Of a stretch of DNA of 64,000 nt, positions 18,252-27,100 are shown piece by piece (the stretch's first letter is position 1; the number at the start of each line of letters is the position of its first letter). The position numbers and the translations under genes are program-made. The notes under the pieces are model-generated. The model did not search any database. It was not told where the DNA came from and saw nothing but the letters and a program-made list of their open reading frames with translations. Source of the stretch: Ruminococcaceae bacterium UBA3751. Its GTDB lineage: Bacteria; Bacillota; Clostridia; Oscillospirales; Acutalibacteraceae. The DNA is taken from NCBI GenBank assembly GCA_002371215.1, contig DFGL01000027.1, forward strand, positions 1 to 64,000, in the 5' to 3' direction.

Positions 18252-21106
18252 TTTATTCTCCTTATTCTTACGGAAAGCTTTTCACCTTTTACTGAGTTTT
18301 TCCGATAATTCTTCGTCGGCGGGGGTCCGCAGATTCCCGAAGCGGCGCCGAGCTGATAGCTGTCAAGGTGAAGATAAGTAAAGTTCTGAAGCTCAAGATC
18401 CTCCTGATGAGCGGCTGCCGCACACTGACGGCTTGTAAAACGGTCAGCAGAGAAGATAAACGGCTTTTTCACAAGCTCAAAGCGTATACCACTGTTTTCA
18501 TTATCGCTGATTTCAGCCCATCTTACGCCGCAGCGCATTGAGCTCTCCTGAGGTTTAATATACTTTTCACGCATTTCGTCAACCTTCATTGCATATTCGC
18601 CGAGCATTGCGTGCTCTTTGAAATCGGGAAGGTTAGGTCTGTCGCCCAAGCCGAAATACTTAACGTTTTCATACTGCTTATCAAGTTCAACTGTTAAGCC
18701 GAAGCGTGGCGCGAAGGGTATCGGCTTGGAATCCGTACACCTTAAGGTTACGTCAAGCGAGCCGTCCTTATTCCTTGCTATAACAAACTGAAGGCTTGCA
18801 AGCTTTTTATACTTCTTACAGGCTATTACCGCTTTAACAAAGAGTTTACCGTTTTTCTCCTCTTTGCCGACAATTTTAAGCTGCTCGGTTTCAAGAGAAA
18901 GTGCGTTCCACGCCTTGCTAAGATACCTGTCGTTATCAAGCGGAGCACGGTAAAGGCTTGCGCCGAGAATGAGTTTAACGCCGTCGATATTCAGATGAAT
19001 ACTGTCTTTATAAACGTTGATTTCTGTTTTTGCTGCCGATTCGGTATCATCAGTGCTTAGAGAAGCGGAAAGGTTATTGTTCTCAGCAATATACTGCTCG
19101 GAAGCGACAAGAGCTTCGCCGTCATAATATCTGAAAACAATATAATCGTTTGCGCTTAACTTTTCTTTATGAGTTTTGCGCGGCTCAAGACTGAGTTCAA
19201 AGCTTCCGCTGCCGCTTTCGTTTTCCCATTTAACCGTATAGTTTACGGACTTAAAGTAATTCAGATTAGTGAAAACGAAGCCGTCGCCCTGCTTTTCGGC
19301 TCTTACGGGGCGGTAGCAGTTTTTCATCTGCAGAGCGCCCGAATGGGGAGTTCTGTCCGGGAAGAACAGACCGTCAACACAGAAATTACCGTCGTGGCGT
19401 TTTTCGCCGTGGTCGCCGCCGTAGGTGTATTTATACTTTCCGTCCTCATGGTATACGGCGTGGTCCGCAAATTCCCAGATACACCCGCCCATAAGATTAT
19501 CGGCTGACAGGAAGGTGCTGACATAGGTTTCAAGCTCGCCTGCACCTACACCCATCGCGTGAGCATACTCGCAGAGATAGTACGGCTTTTCGTACCATTT
19601 TTTTGAAAGTCCTTTTCCGCTCGCAACCTTTGCGTACTTGCCGTGCCACGGGTACATCTGAGATATAACGTCATAGGCAAAGCGTCTTGTATGAACAACG
19701 CCCTCATAGTGGACGGGAATATCGGATATCTTTTTAAGCTGCTCATAGCAGTAATCCTGATTTTTGTAGCCCCACGCCTCGTTTCCGAGCGACCACATTG
19801 TTATTGACGGGTGGTTTTTATCGCGCTCAAACATACGGTAAACTCTGTCCCAGTAACGCCCCTGCCATTTCGGATTATGCGAGCAGGCGCCCTGACGGCG
19901 GGTTTCACCTACGCCGTGAGTTTCAATATCCGCCTCGTCAACAACGTATATACCGTATTCATCGCACAAATCAAGGAACATCGCGTCGGGAGGATAATGA
20001 GAGGTACGGATGCAGTTTACATTATATTTTTTACAAACGGAAATATCGCGCTCCATATCCTCAGGGCTCATGGCGTAGCCCTTTTTCGGGTCTGTATCGT
20101 GGTGATTTACGCCGAGAAGCTTAATCTTTTCGTTATTAAAATAGAATACATTACCTTTAATTTCTATATGCCTGAAGCCGATTTTCTTTTTAACCGCTTC
20201 TATAACCTCGCCCTGCTTTGAAAGAGTAAGAATAAGCGTATACAGATTAGGAGTTTCGGCTGACCATTCGTTTACGTCAAGAGACGGAAATTCAATCTTA
20301 TCAATGCTGTTTGCGCTGACGTTTACGGATTTTGAAAGCTCAGCCTCCGCTAATTCCGCACTCAGAACGCACTCGTCGGTCAGCTTTAACGAGGGAAGCA
20401 CGCTCAGGCTGTATTTGCCGCCGTTATATTCTGTTTTAACCTCAAAATCGTATATTGAATTATCGGTGGTTTCAAACAGAAGAACGTCGCGGAAGATACC
20501 GTTATTTCTGAACATATCCTGACATTCAAGATATGTTCCGTTTGAATACTTATGAACAACCGCTACAAGCTCGTTTTCGCCTTCTTCAATGAATTCGTTG
20601 AGTTCAAATTCGCTTGTGTTATGGCTGCCCTCGCTGTAGCCGACATATTTTCCGTTTACGAAAACGTCAAGAGCTCCTGCAACGCCGAGAAAAGCTATAA
20701 CATAAGTATTATCAACGGAGTTAACCGTAAAGGCTTTTCTGTAAACGCCGACGGAGCAATTCTCGGGAATATGCGGCGGGTCGGGCTTGAACTGATAACG
20801 CACGTTAATATAAACGGGCGGCTCATAGCCTGTAAACTGCCAGCAGGACGGAACTGTTACCTTGTCAAAGCTGACCTTTTCGGTGTCTAACACCTCGGGC
20901 ACCTTGCTTACGGCGGGATAGTAAACGAAATCCCACTCGCCCGAAAGAACTTCAACCATATCGGAATTATATCGTTCGGTTCTTATATCGTTTGAAAGCA
21001 TTTTTTCCGTATCCTTAAACGGAATAAAATAACTTCTCGGTTTAAGAACATTATCCTTAAAAAACGCAAAGTTTTTATAATTATCGTTTTTTATTCTGTA
21101 TTTCAT
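18248..21106 (-). CDS. Glycoside hydrolase family 2 beta-galactosidase (LacZ-like)
   Basis: Intracellular GH2 enzyme of 952 residues, slightly shorter than E. coli LacZ. The ATG at 21106 is chosen over GTG at 21115 because GGGTGA lies just before it. Domains run in order: jelly-roll sugar-binding (about 45-215, with YINVRYQF and YVGYSEGSH), Ig-like (about 215-315), TIM barrel (about 315-610) with acid/base Glu443 in SLGNEAWGY and nucleophile Glu513 in YLCEYAHAMG, then C-terminal beta-sandwich domains with the QLGAASGICGPPP tail typical of LacZ-type enzymes. No signal peptide is present. It is followed directly by acpS and nnrDE, an odd mix of sugar and housekeeping genes. Confidence 0.93.
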   Translation of the reverse strand: MKYRIKNDNYKNFAFFKDNVLKPRSYFIPFKDTEKMLSNDIRTERYNSDMVEVLSGEWDFVYYPAVSKVPEVLDTEKVSFDKVTVPSCWQFTGYEPPVYINVRYQFKPDPPHIPENCSVGVYRKAFTVNSVDNTYVIAFLGVAGALDVFVNGKYVGYSEGSHNTSEFELNEFIEEGENELVAVVHKYSNGTYLECQDMFRNNGIFRDVLLFETTDNSIYDFEVKTEYNGGKYSLSVLPSLKLTDECVLSAELAEAELSKSVNVSANSIDKIEFPSLDVNEWSAETPNLYTLILTLSKQGEVIEAVKKKIGFRHIEIKGNVFYFNNEKIKLLGVNHHDTDPKKGYAMSPEDMERDISVCKKYNVNCIRTSHYPPDAMFLDLCDEYGIYVVDEADIETHGVGETRRQGACSHNPKWQGRYWDRVYRMFERDKNHPSITMWSLGNEAWGYKNQDYCYEQLKKISDIPVHYEGVVHTRRFAYDVISQMYPWHGKYAKVASGKGLSKKWYEKPYYLCEYAHAMGVGAGELETYVSTFLSADNLMGGCIWEFADHAVYHEDGKYKYTYGGDHGEKRHDGNFCVDGLFFPDRTPHSGALQMKNCYRPVRAEKQGDGFVFTNLNYFKSVNYTVKWENESGSGSFELSLEPRKTHKEKLSANDYIVFRYYDGEALVASEQYIAENNNLSASLSTDDTESAAKTEINVYKDSIHLNIDGVKLILGASLYRAPLDNDRYLSKAWNALSLETEQLKIVGKEEKNGKLFVKAVIACKKYKKLASLQFVIARNKDGSLDVTLRCTDSKPIPFAPRFGLTVELDKQYENVKYFGLGDRPNLPDFKEHAMLGEYAMKVDEMREKYIKPQESSMRCGVRWAEISDNENSGIRFELVKKPFIFSADRFTSRQCAAAAHQEDLELQNFTYLHLDSYQLGAASGICGPPPTKNYRKNSVKGEKLSVRIRRIK

Positions 21107-21123
21107 AAATATCACCCGACTTT

Positions 21124-21152
21124 ATTTTATAATAAAAACCGCTTTCAGTCAA
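21124..21152 (-). promoter_or_regulatory. Sigma-A promoter of the GH2-acpS-nnrDE transcript
   Basis: TTGACT (21152-21147), 17 bases, TAAAAT (21129-21124) on the minus strand, just before the ribosome binding site. Confidence 0.82.
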
Positions 21153-21184
21153 TAAAAAAAGCAGACAGCAAGCTGCCTGCTTTA
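21153..21184 (-). terminator. Rho-independent terminator after the Fe-alcohol dehydrogenase gene
   Basis: Minus-strand AAGCAGGCAG-cttg-CTGTCTGCTT followed by TTTTT, directly abutting the -35 box of the GH2 promoter. Confidence 0.85.
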
Positions 21185-21193
21185 GTATTCGGA

Positions 21194-22405
21194 TTAAGCC
21201 ATAAATGTACGGATAACAGCCTCGCAATCAGCTGCGTCCATAATTTTAGGTACGGGATATCCCGGGTTGCCCTCCTTGAGCGCACGGGAAACGAGAGTAG
21301 GCATATCCTCTTCCTTAATGAAGTCAAACTTCTCGGGAATGTTCATAGCCTGATTCATTCTGCGAATCTCGGCAATGAAAGCCTTTCCTTTCTCGGCAAC
21401 GGTCATTGACGGGGTTGTTATGCCGATAATATCCGCAAGCTTTGCAAGCTGAGGATAAGCGGCGTCGCCGTACCAGTCAAGCACATACGGAAGAATAACC
21501 GCATTGGCAAGACCGTGGGGCGTTCCGTACAGACCGCCGAGATTATGCGCAATAGCGTGAACATATCCTACAAAGCCGCGGGTAAACGCACAGCCTGCGA
21601 GATACGAGCCCTTGAGCATATTATTTCTCGCCTCAATATCCTTTCCGTCTGCGTACGCCTTTTCCAGATTAGCGTGAATTAATCGGGTAGCGTCCTCCGC
21701 ATACTTAATAGTTGATTTTACGTTGCTCTTGCCGATATATGACTCCACAGCGTGAGTGAGCGCGTCCATACCTGTTGTCGATGTAATGTGCGGCGGCAAA
21801 CCTACGGTAAGTTCCGGGTCAAGCACCGCGTATTTCGGACGAAGACAGATATCGTTAATCGCGTTCTTCTCATGCGTTTCAGGGTCAGTTACAACAGCGG
21901 CAACGGTGGTTTCAGAGCCTGTTCCTGCTGTAGTCGGTACTGCGAAGAACGGCGGTAATTTCTTAAGCACTTTAAGGTAACCGCGCATTTTGCGTACTGA
22001 CTGACGGGGCTTAACAACTCTTGCTGCAGCAGCCTTAGCGCAGTCCATAGGTGAACCGCCGCCGAAGGCGATAATTCCCTGACAGCCGTTGGAAACATAC
22101 ATATCCTTACACTCTTCAATGTTCGGAATAGTAGGATTGGGCTGTACGCCGTCATAAACAACATAGTCTATTCCGACTTCCTTAAGCTTATCAAACAGCG
22201 GGTCAAGAAGATGAAGTCCCATAAGGCCTTTATCGGTTACTACGAGAACCTTTGTAAGACCTTTGCTCTTTATAAACTCGGGCAGCTTGAGTATTGAGCC
22301 TGCGCCTTCAAGAAGCTGTGGTTCAGACCAGTCCATAAGGCACATCGCTATCATAAATACCCTTTGGTAAATTCTATACCAACACTTTTTAACAGTCCAG
22401 AGCAT
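21194..22405 (-). CDS. Iron-containing alcohol dehydrogenase
   Basis: NAD(P)-dependent group III alcohol dehydrogenase of 403 residues from the ATG at 22405, preferred because AGGAGA lies 7 bases upstream; longer in-frame starts would put the ribosome binding site inside the gene. A 25-residue N-terminal lead (KKCWYRIYQRVF) precedes the Rossmann-like half with GGGSPMDCAKAAA and GTGSETT. The metal-binding half has MDALTHAVESYIG and AHNLGGLYGTPHGLANAVILP with the His ligands in place. The substrate is probably an alcohol/aldehyde of mixed fermentation, but the subfamily cannot be told. It is divergently oriented from the sialidase-like gene. Confidence 0.93.
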   Translation of the reverse strand: MLWTVKKCWYRIYQRVFMIAMCLMDWSEPQLLEGAGSILKLPEFIKSKGLTKVLVVTDKGLMGLHLLDPLFDKLKEVGIDYVVYDGVQPNPTIPNIEECKDMYVSNGCQGIIAFGGGSPMDCAKAAAARVVKPRQSVRKMRGYLKVLKKLPPFFAVPTTAGTGSETTVAAVVTDPETHEKNAINDICLRPKYAVLDPELTVGLPPHITSTTGMDALTHAVESYIGKSNVKSTIKYAEDATRLIHANLEKAYADGKDIEARNNMLKGSYLAGCAFTRGFVGYVHAIAHNLGGLYGTPHGLANAVILPYVLDWYGDAAYPQLAKLADIIGITTPSMTVAEKGKAFIAEIRRMNQAMNIPEKFDFIKEEDMPTLVSRALKEGNPGYPVPKIMDAADCEAVIRTFMA

Positions 22406-22437
22406 AGCATTATCTCCTTTCATAATATTTCAATTCT

Positions 22438-22466
22438 ATTCTATAATAATTTACCGCATATTGCAA
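22438..22466 (-). promoter_or_regulatory. Promoter of the Fe-alcohol dehydrogenase gene
   Basis: Minus-strand TTGCAA, 17 bases, TAGAAT, 33 bases before the ATG. Confidence 0.7.
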
Positions 22467-22473
22467 GTGGTAA

Positions 22474-22502
22474 TTGAATTATTGAAAATATTATTGTATA
22501 AT
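22474..22502 (+). promoter_or_regulatory. Promoter of the sialidase-like gene
   Basis: Plus-strand TTGAAT, 17 bases, TATAAT, ending 21 bases before the ATG. It is divergent from the alcohol dehydrogenase promoter, with only 7 bases between the two. Confidence 0.78.
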
Positions 22503-22523
22503 AAGAAACAGAGGTGATAATTT

Positions 22524-23750
22524 ATGTATACTTTCAGTGAAAACACTTTTTCCCCCGCTCTCGTTAACTGCGGCGGCGTGCTCGTTGCGGCTATGTGCAG
22601 AGGCGTTGCAGGAAGAGAATGGGGATATATTGAGATAGTTACAAGAAGAAGCACTGACGGCGGGGTTACCTGGAGCGACGAAAAGCTCGCCGCAAGACCG
22701 CCCGCAAGGTCAATAAACGAAAAGAAGGAAAACACTAAATCGGCCTTCTTCCTCAATCCCGTTATGGCAACGGCGCCCAACGGTGATATTGTTATGCTCG
22801 TTACCTTTTTCCCCGAGAGCAAGGGGCTTGCGGATAAAAAGTACCTTGAAAACAAAAAGACCGCCTTCACCTCCTACGAAGGAGAGCGCTGCCCTGTAAT
22901 ATACAATCGCGACGGCGTATATTTCATCGTTATGAAAAACGGAATAGTGCTTGATAAAAACAAGAGGGTTACTCCCCTTAAGGTTAAGGGCATAGGTGAG
23001 CTTTATCAGGACGAGGAATACCTTGGCAATATCTTCCTCAACGGAGCAAGAGGCAGAGCAACCGGAGGAAGAATAACAACCTTCGGCGCAGTACTCAAAA
23101 CTCCAAAGCGAAGCTATATTTATATGATGAAATCAAAAGATAAAGGTCTTACCTGGAGCAGACCGAAGGACATTACAGCCGAGGTGCTTTTTGAAAAGGA
23201 CGGCGCTGCGGTTATAACCTGCTCGGGCAACGGACTTGTTACCGCAGAGGGCAGAATAATTATGCCGATGTACTCGGATAAAAACTCCTTTGCGATTTAT
23301 TCCGACGATAACGGCGTTACCTGGAACAGAAACCCGAGAATGCCTTATACGGGCGGTACGCTTGACTGGACGGCTGTTCAGACGCCCGACAGAAAGATTT
23401 ACGCCTTCAGCCAAGGAAAAACCGCGGTTTCGGAGGATAACGGAATAGTCTGGAATACTGGCGGAAAGCTCGGAAGCTTTTATGCTAAAGCACAGAAAAG
23501 CGCCCTGCTTCTTTCAGACTGCATTTTTGTTACAACTTCAACAAAAGCCAAAAACGGCTGCCTTGCAATAGCCGACTTACTCTATGATAAAAAGGATAAT
23601 TACAAGGTATTCACCTGGCGAAAGAAAACAACGGAAATTGGCAACGGCGCTTTCGGCGCTTCAACCGTTGCGCCTCTCAGTAACAGCGCTTTCGGAGTTA
23701 TTTACGAGCAGGGTGAAAAGCTTATTTTTAACGAAATTGACGTTGAATAA
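22524..23750 (+). CDS. Sialidase-like protein with Asp-box repeats, no signal peptide
   Basis: Predicted six-bladed beta-propeller of the exo-sialidase/BNR superfamily, 408 residues. Four Asp-box-type repeats are visible: STDGGVTW, SKDKGLTW, SDDNGVTW and SEDNGIVW. The N-terminus MYTFSENTFSPALVNCGGVL runs straight into the fold, so the protein appears cytoplasmic. This suits a glycan fragment taken up by the cell, or loss of a signal peptide. The arginine triad of true sialidases cannot be confirmed by eye, so another propeller hydrolase is possible. GAGGTGAT precedes the ATG. After the stop the same frame continues into a fibronectin III fragment. Confidence 0.8.
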   Translation: MYTFSENTFSPALVNCGGVLVAAMCRGVAGREWGYIEIVTRRSTDGGVTWSDEKLAARPPARSINEKKENTKSAFFLNPVMATAPNGDIVMLVTFFPESKGLADKKYLENKKTAFTSYEGERCPVIYNRDGVYFIVMKNGIVLDKNKRVTPLKVKGIGELYQDEEYLGNIFLNGARGRATGGRITTFGAVLKTPKRSYIYMMKSKDKGLTWSRPKDITAEVLFEKDGAAVITCSGNGLVTAEGRIIMPMYSDKNSFAIYSDDNGVTWNRNPRMPYTGGTLDWTAVQTPDRKIYAFSQGKTAVSEDNGIVWNTGGKLGSFYAKAQKSALLLSDCIFVTTSTKAKNGCLAIADLLYDKKDNYKVFTWRKKTTEIGNGAFGASTVAPLSNSAFGVIYEQGEKLIFNEIDVE

Positions 23751-23906
23751 TCACACAAAAAGTCCAAAAAATCCAAGGTTATAAAGAAGCTCAAAAGAAA
23801 GAAAAAGTACTATGTTAAAATCCGCTCTTACAAAACCGTTAAGGTTGACGGGAAGAAAACAAAGATGTACTCAACTTATTCAAAAATAAAGAAAATCAAA
23901 GCATAA
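23751..23906 (+). pseudogene. Orphan C-terminal half of a fibronectin III domain (gene remnant)
   Basis: Reading in the same frame directly after the sialidase-like stop codon gives 51 residues including KKSKVIKKLKRKKKYYVKIR and SYKTVKVDGKKTKMYSTYS, then TAA at 23904. This closely matches the tails of the secreted proteins at 8617-11658 (KKLKKKKKYYVRVRSYYKKG) and 38505-41450 in style. It lacks the first half of the domain, a start codon and a ribosome binding site. It is most likely the end of a deleted secreted protein fused behind the sialidase-like gene; a stop-codon mutation in a longer fused gene is the alternative. Confidence 0.75.
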
Positions 23907-23914
23907 TAATTAAG

Positions 23915-23945
23915 AAAACCATCCCAAAGGGATGGTTTTTGTTGT
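23915..23945 (+). terminator. Terminator after the sialidase-like gene and fibronectin remnant
   Basis: AAAACCATCCC-aaa-GGGATGGTTTT followed by TGTTGTTT on the plus strand. Confidence 0.82.
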
Positions 23946-23953
23946 TTAATGAG

Positions 23954-23991
23954 AAATAAAAAGGCAGAGGGAGAGTCAGGCTCCCTCTGCC
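23954..23991 (-). terminator. Terminator of the riboswitch-controlled surface protein/peptide transcript
   Basis: Minus-strand GGCAGAGGGAG-cctgact-CTCCCTCTGCC followed by TTTTTATTT. It lies 68 bases after the peptide stop codon and faces the plus-strand terminator at 23915-23945. Confidence 0.88.
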
Positions 23992-24059
23992 AGTAAGGAG
24001 AAACGGCGGCAGAGACGAAAGGATATTATAAATATAACTGCCGCCCGTATGAAGCATTG

Positions 24060-24179
24060 TCAGAATTCTATTTCCTCATCGCCCTCTCCCCAGCCGGGAA
24101 TAGTTGTTGACGAGGTAACAACATCTGTAAAAGTAAACTTTTCAATCTCCATTTCAGGTTCATAATACGGTTTTTTCAT
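24060..24179 (-). CDS. 39-residue acidic peptide of unknown function
   Basis: Short gene starting with ATG at 24179 behind a near-perfect ribosome binding site AAAGGAGGT, 13 bases after the stop codon of the large secreted protein, so both ride on the same riboswitch-controlled transcript. The product begins MKKPYYEPEMEIEKFTFTDV, then VTSSTTIPGWGEGDEEIEF. There is no signal peptide or membrane helix, one Trp, and a strongly acidic C-terminus. The layout (basic, aromatic-rich start, a D-V-V-T-S-S centre, variable acidic tail) resembles short peptides I recall from other Ruminococcaceae, but I know no function. A RiPP precursor, chaperone or signalling peptide is possible; no modifying enzyme is adjacent. 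Confidence 0.8.
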   Translation of the reverse strand: MKKPYYEPEMEIEKFTFTDVVTSSTTIPGWGEGDEEIEF

Positions 24180-24192
24180 ACAGATACCTCCT

Positions 24193-27100
24193 TTACACTG
24201 CGTCTGAGGAGCATACGTTACCGTAATATATCGCCTCATAATCTTCGCTTTCGCCGTCTTTATTCAGATAGAAATACTTATACTTAACATAAGCTCTTGT
24301 ATATATAACAGAGCTATCCTTTTTAATGATTGATAACGAGAACTGCTTTGTCTGGTCAATCGTTTTCTTGCTCTTCTGAACGTATACGCCGTCTGCGCCG
24401 ATTACAAAGCTATCAGTTGTCATTCCCGAATTCTTGCTGAACAGCGTACCCGCTTCAACAACGGTTACGCCCTCGGGAAGGCTCTGTGTATAAGCGCTGT
24501 GGGTTGTAAATTTCTTATCTCCGTCAGTTCCTGTTTCCTCAGCATAGCTGTAAATAAACGGCAGACCGAAATTAAGCATATGAAGCGTAAGCTTATCGGT
24601 TACAGCGGTATTCTTACCGTCATTGATTGAATAGCCCGAGCCGTCCTTAACAATCTCATAGAAGCTCTCATCCTTATAAGTAAGATACGAATAGCTGCTG
24701 CCGTAAGCAATCGGAGTGTATGCGCCGTTATTATATATAGCAAGCGCGAACGGGTCGTTCTTGCTCTCAACGGTTGTAAGCGCGTCGTATTCAATATTCT
24801 CCTGAACATTGCTGCCGTCATAACCTACTGTTGCGATAAAGCCGCCGTCGGGATTTGTATATTCTCCCTTGATGGTTAACACCTTGTTAACCGCTACTTC
24901 ACCGACTGTTGTGCTTCCGCTGAGGCTGTAACCGGTGAGAGAGTAGTTGTTTACAGAATGGAGGGATAAATCAATACCTTTAATTCTTAATGTTGTTCCG
25001 GATACAGTCACTGCATCCTCAGCGGAAGCGGGGAGAGCATTTACTGTTCTGTTATAAACATCTTTAATAAGCACTGTATAATCAGGGCATTCGGGCATTG
25101 CATAAGCAGTTACCTTAATATCGCTCTGAATTTTAACCTCATAGGAGGAGGTTTCCTTATATAGATACTGGGAATTATCCTCAATTCCGTTATTGGAGGT
25201 AAGCTCCCATTTATAGATATTTCCGAATTCGGAAGGCGCTTCAAGACCTACTACGGAGCCGTACATATAAGTTCCGCTGCCCTCCTGAGCAGTATGAGAA
25301 GTACCGTTTGAATCAACAACGGTAAAATCAATATTAAAGGTCTGTACATTTATATCTATGTTATTATCGTTTATTGCTGTAAGAAGCTCGGCAACGCGCT
25401 CATCCGATTCATTGATTAAATCCTGAGCGTGAATTTCACGTTCATCGTTATAATCGTTTTCGTCAAAACGGTCAGTAGTTTTAAAAGCGTCAAACTTGCT
25501 CTTAGCTGCGGCAAGTTCATTATTTGTTACTGAATCGTACTTTTCGTGGTCAAGCGTTGAATAAACGAGATTCATATAGTTATAAACGGAGATATCTACG
25601 CCTTCAACCTTTTCGTGGTCATCCTTACCGACAACGCAGTTAAAGGTTGCAATATCGTTTTCCTCGCTCTCATAACCGAAAAGGTGCTTTCTTCCGCCGG
25701 CAATAAGCGCCTCGCGGGCAGTTTTAAGATTATTTGCCGCCGCTTCGGCCGTGTTCTTATCAGTGTATATATTGGACATAACGGCGTTGATTTCGTCCTT
25801 AGCCGTCTGAAGCGCCGCCTCATAATCGTCCCAGAGTTTATGGTCAAAGCAATCGTAATTTGTATCGTAATCAAAGGAGATAATGATTTCTTTTCTTAAA
25901 TCCTCATACTCCTCGTCATTATCAAATCCACCTTCTTCTACAACCTCGGCAGCTTCTTCCATCTCAGTGCAGGCTCCGTTAATCTTATCAACAGCGGTCT
26001 GAACCCCGGTTGCGATATCGGAAGCATAATCAATGGTAGCCATTGAAATATCAATACCCGTAACGCCATCTACTTTTTTAAGGAAATCCATAATCTCAGC
26101 CGCGCCCGTATCACTGTTAGGAATTGCGCTGAAAACATCCTTCTGAGCTGAAAGGCGCTTAAGAATAGGTACGATATTAATAACATAAATCGGGGTCTGT
26201 TCATCGGTATTAGTATCAGACGTCTTTACGCTTGTTTCCGAGGTGCCGCTTCCCGTTCTTGCTCTCCAGCTTAAAACGAATTTTTTGGAGGAAGCTTCGG
26301 TTGCGCCTGCGAAATCTGTTGCGCCGCTGACATATTTAATACCGTTTGCATAGCCGTTTCTTGCCTCACGGCCGCTCTTTGAATTATGCTTTTTATCGGC
26401 AAAGATATAGGGAGTAACGCTGCTGTCCTTTGTATCGCCTGCCGTGATATAAGCAGTTTTATGCTCCGTTGTACTATAATAGGTGCTGTTATACTGCGCA
26501 ACGGAGGTTCCGTCCATACAGCCTGACCAGTTCAGCGCAAGAGAATCCTTGTTCATACTGTCGTCATCAGCGTGGTCAGCCTCAGCAATACCCTGCCAGA
26601 GATGATTTATGATATTGAAGTTTGCCGTGCTGTTAAGGTTTACAGTATAAACATAGCGCTTAGTTTCGCCAAAAAGCGGGCTTGCGGTACTGTAACCGAC
26701 ATACTGAACGGGAAGCTTTGCCTCGTTAATGCCGTCATAAAGCAGAACAGTCGGTGAATAATAAACATAGTTATTGATATCGCCGTTATTTGAGAAACGC
26801 TCGCCTACATGGTTTAAGCCCTGCTGCCAGTAAATAATATTATCGTAAAGATTTGTTACTGCTTCGGATTTAGTATTTGTTGTAAAAGTTGAGAAGGTAG
26901 GTACAACGTTAGCGGCTTCCATATCAAAATCCGTCATTGCAGCGAGGTTATCGTGGAATTCAACAACAAGCTCCTCAAGGGTAGGATTCTCAAATTCCGT
27001 AGTATCGCCGTAGGTGTAAGCGTCAATATATTCCTTAGCCTTTATATAATCAACGTAGGTATTATACATATTCATATAAACCATAGTGTTTTCGCCGTCA

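Noticed and set aside
24003..24047. Second terminator (GGCGGCAG ... CTGCCGCC) behind the peptide gene
   Set aside because: The loop is over 25 bases and no T-run follows; the hairpin at 23963-23991 is the convincing terminator.
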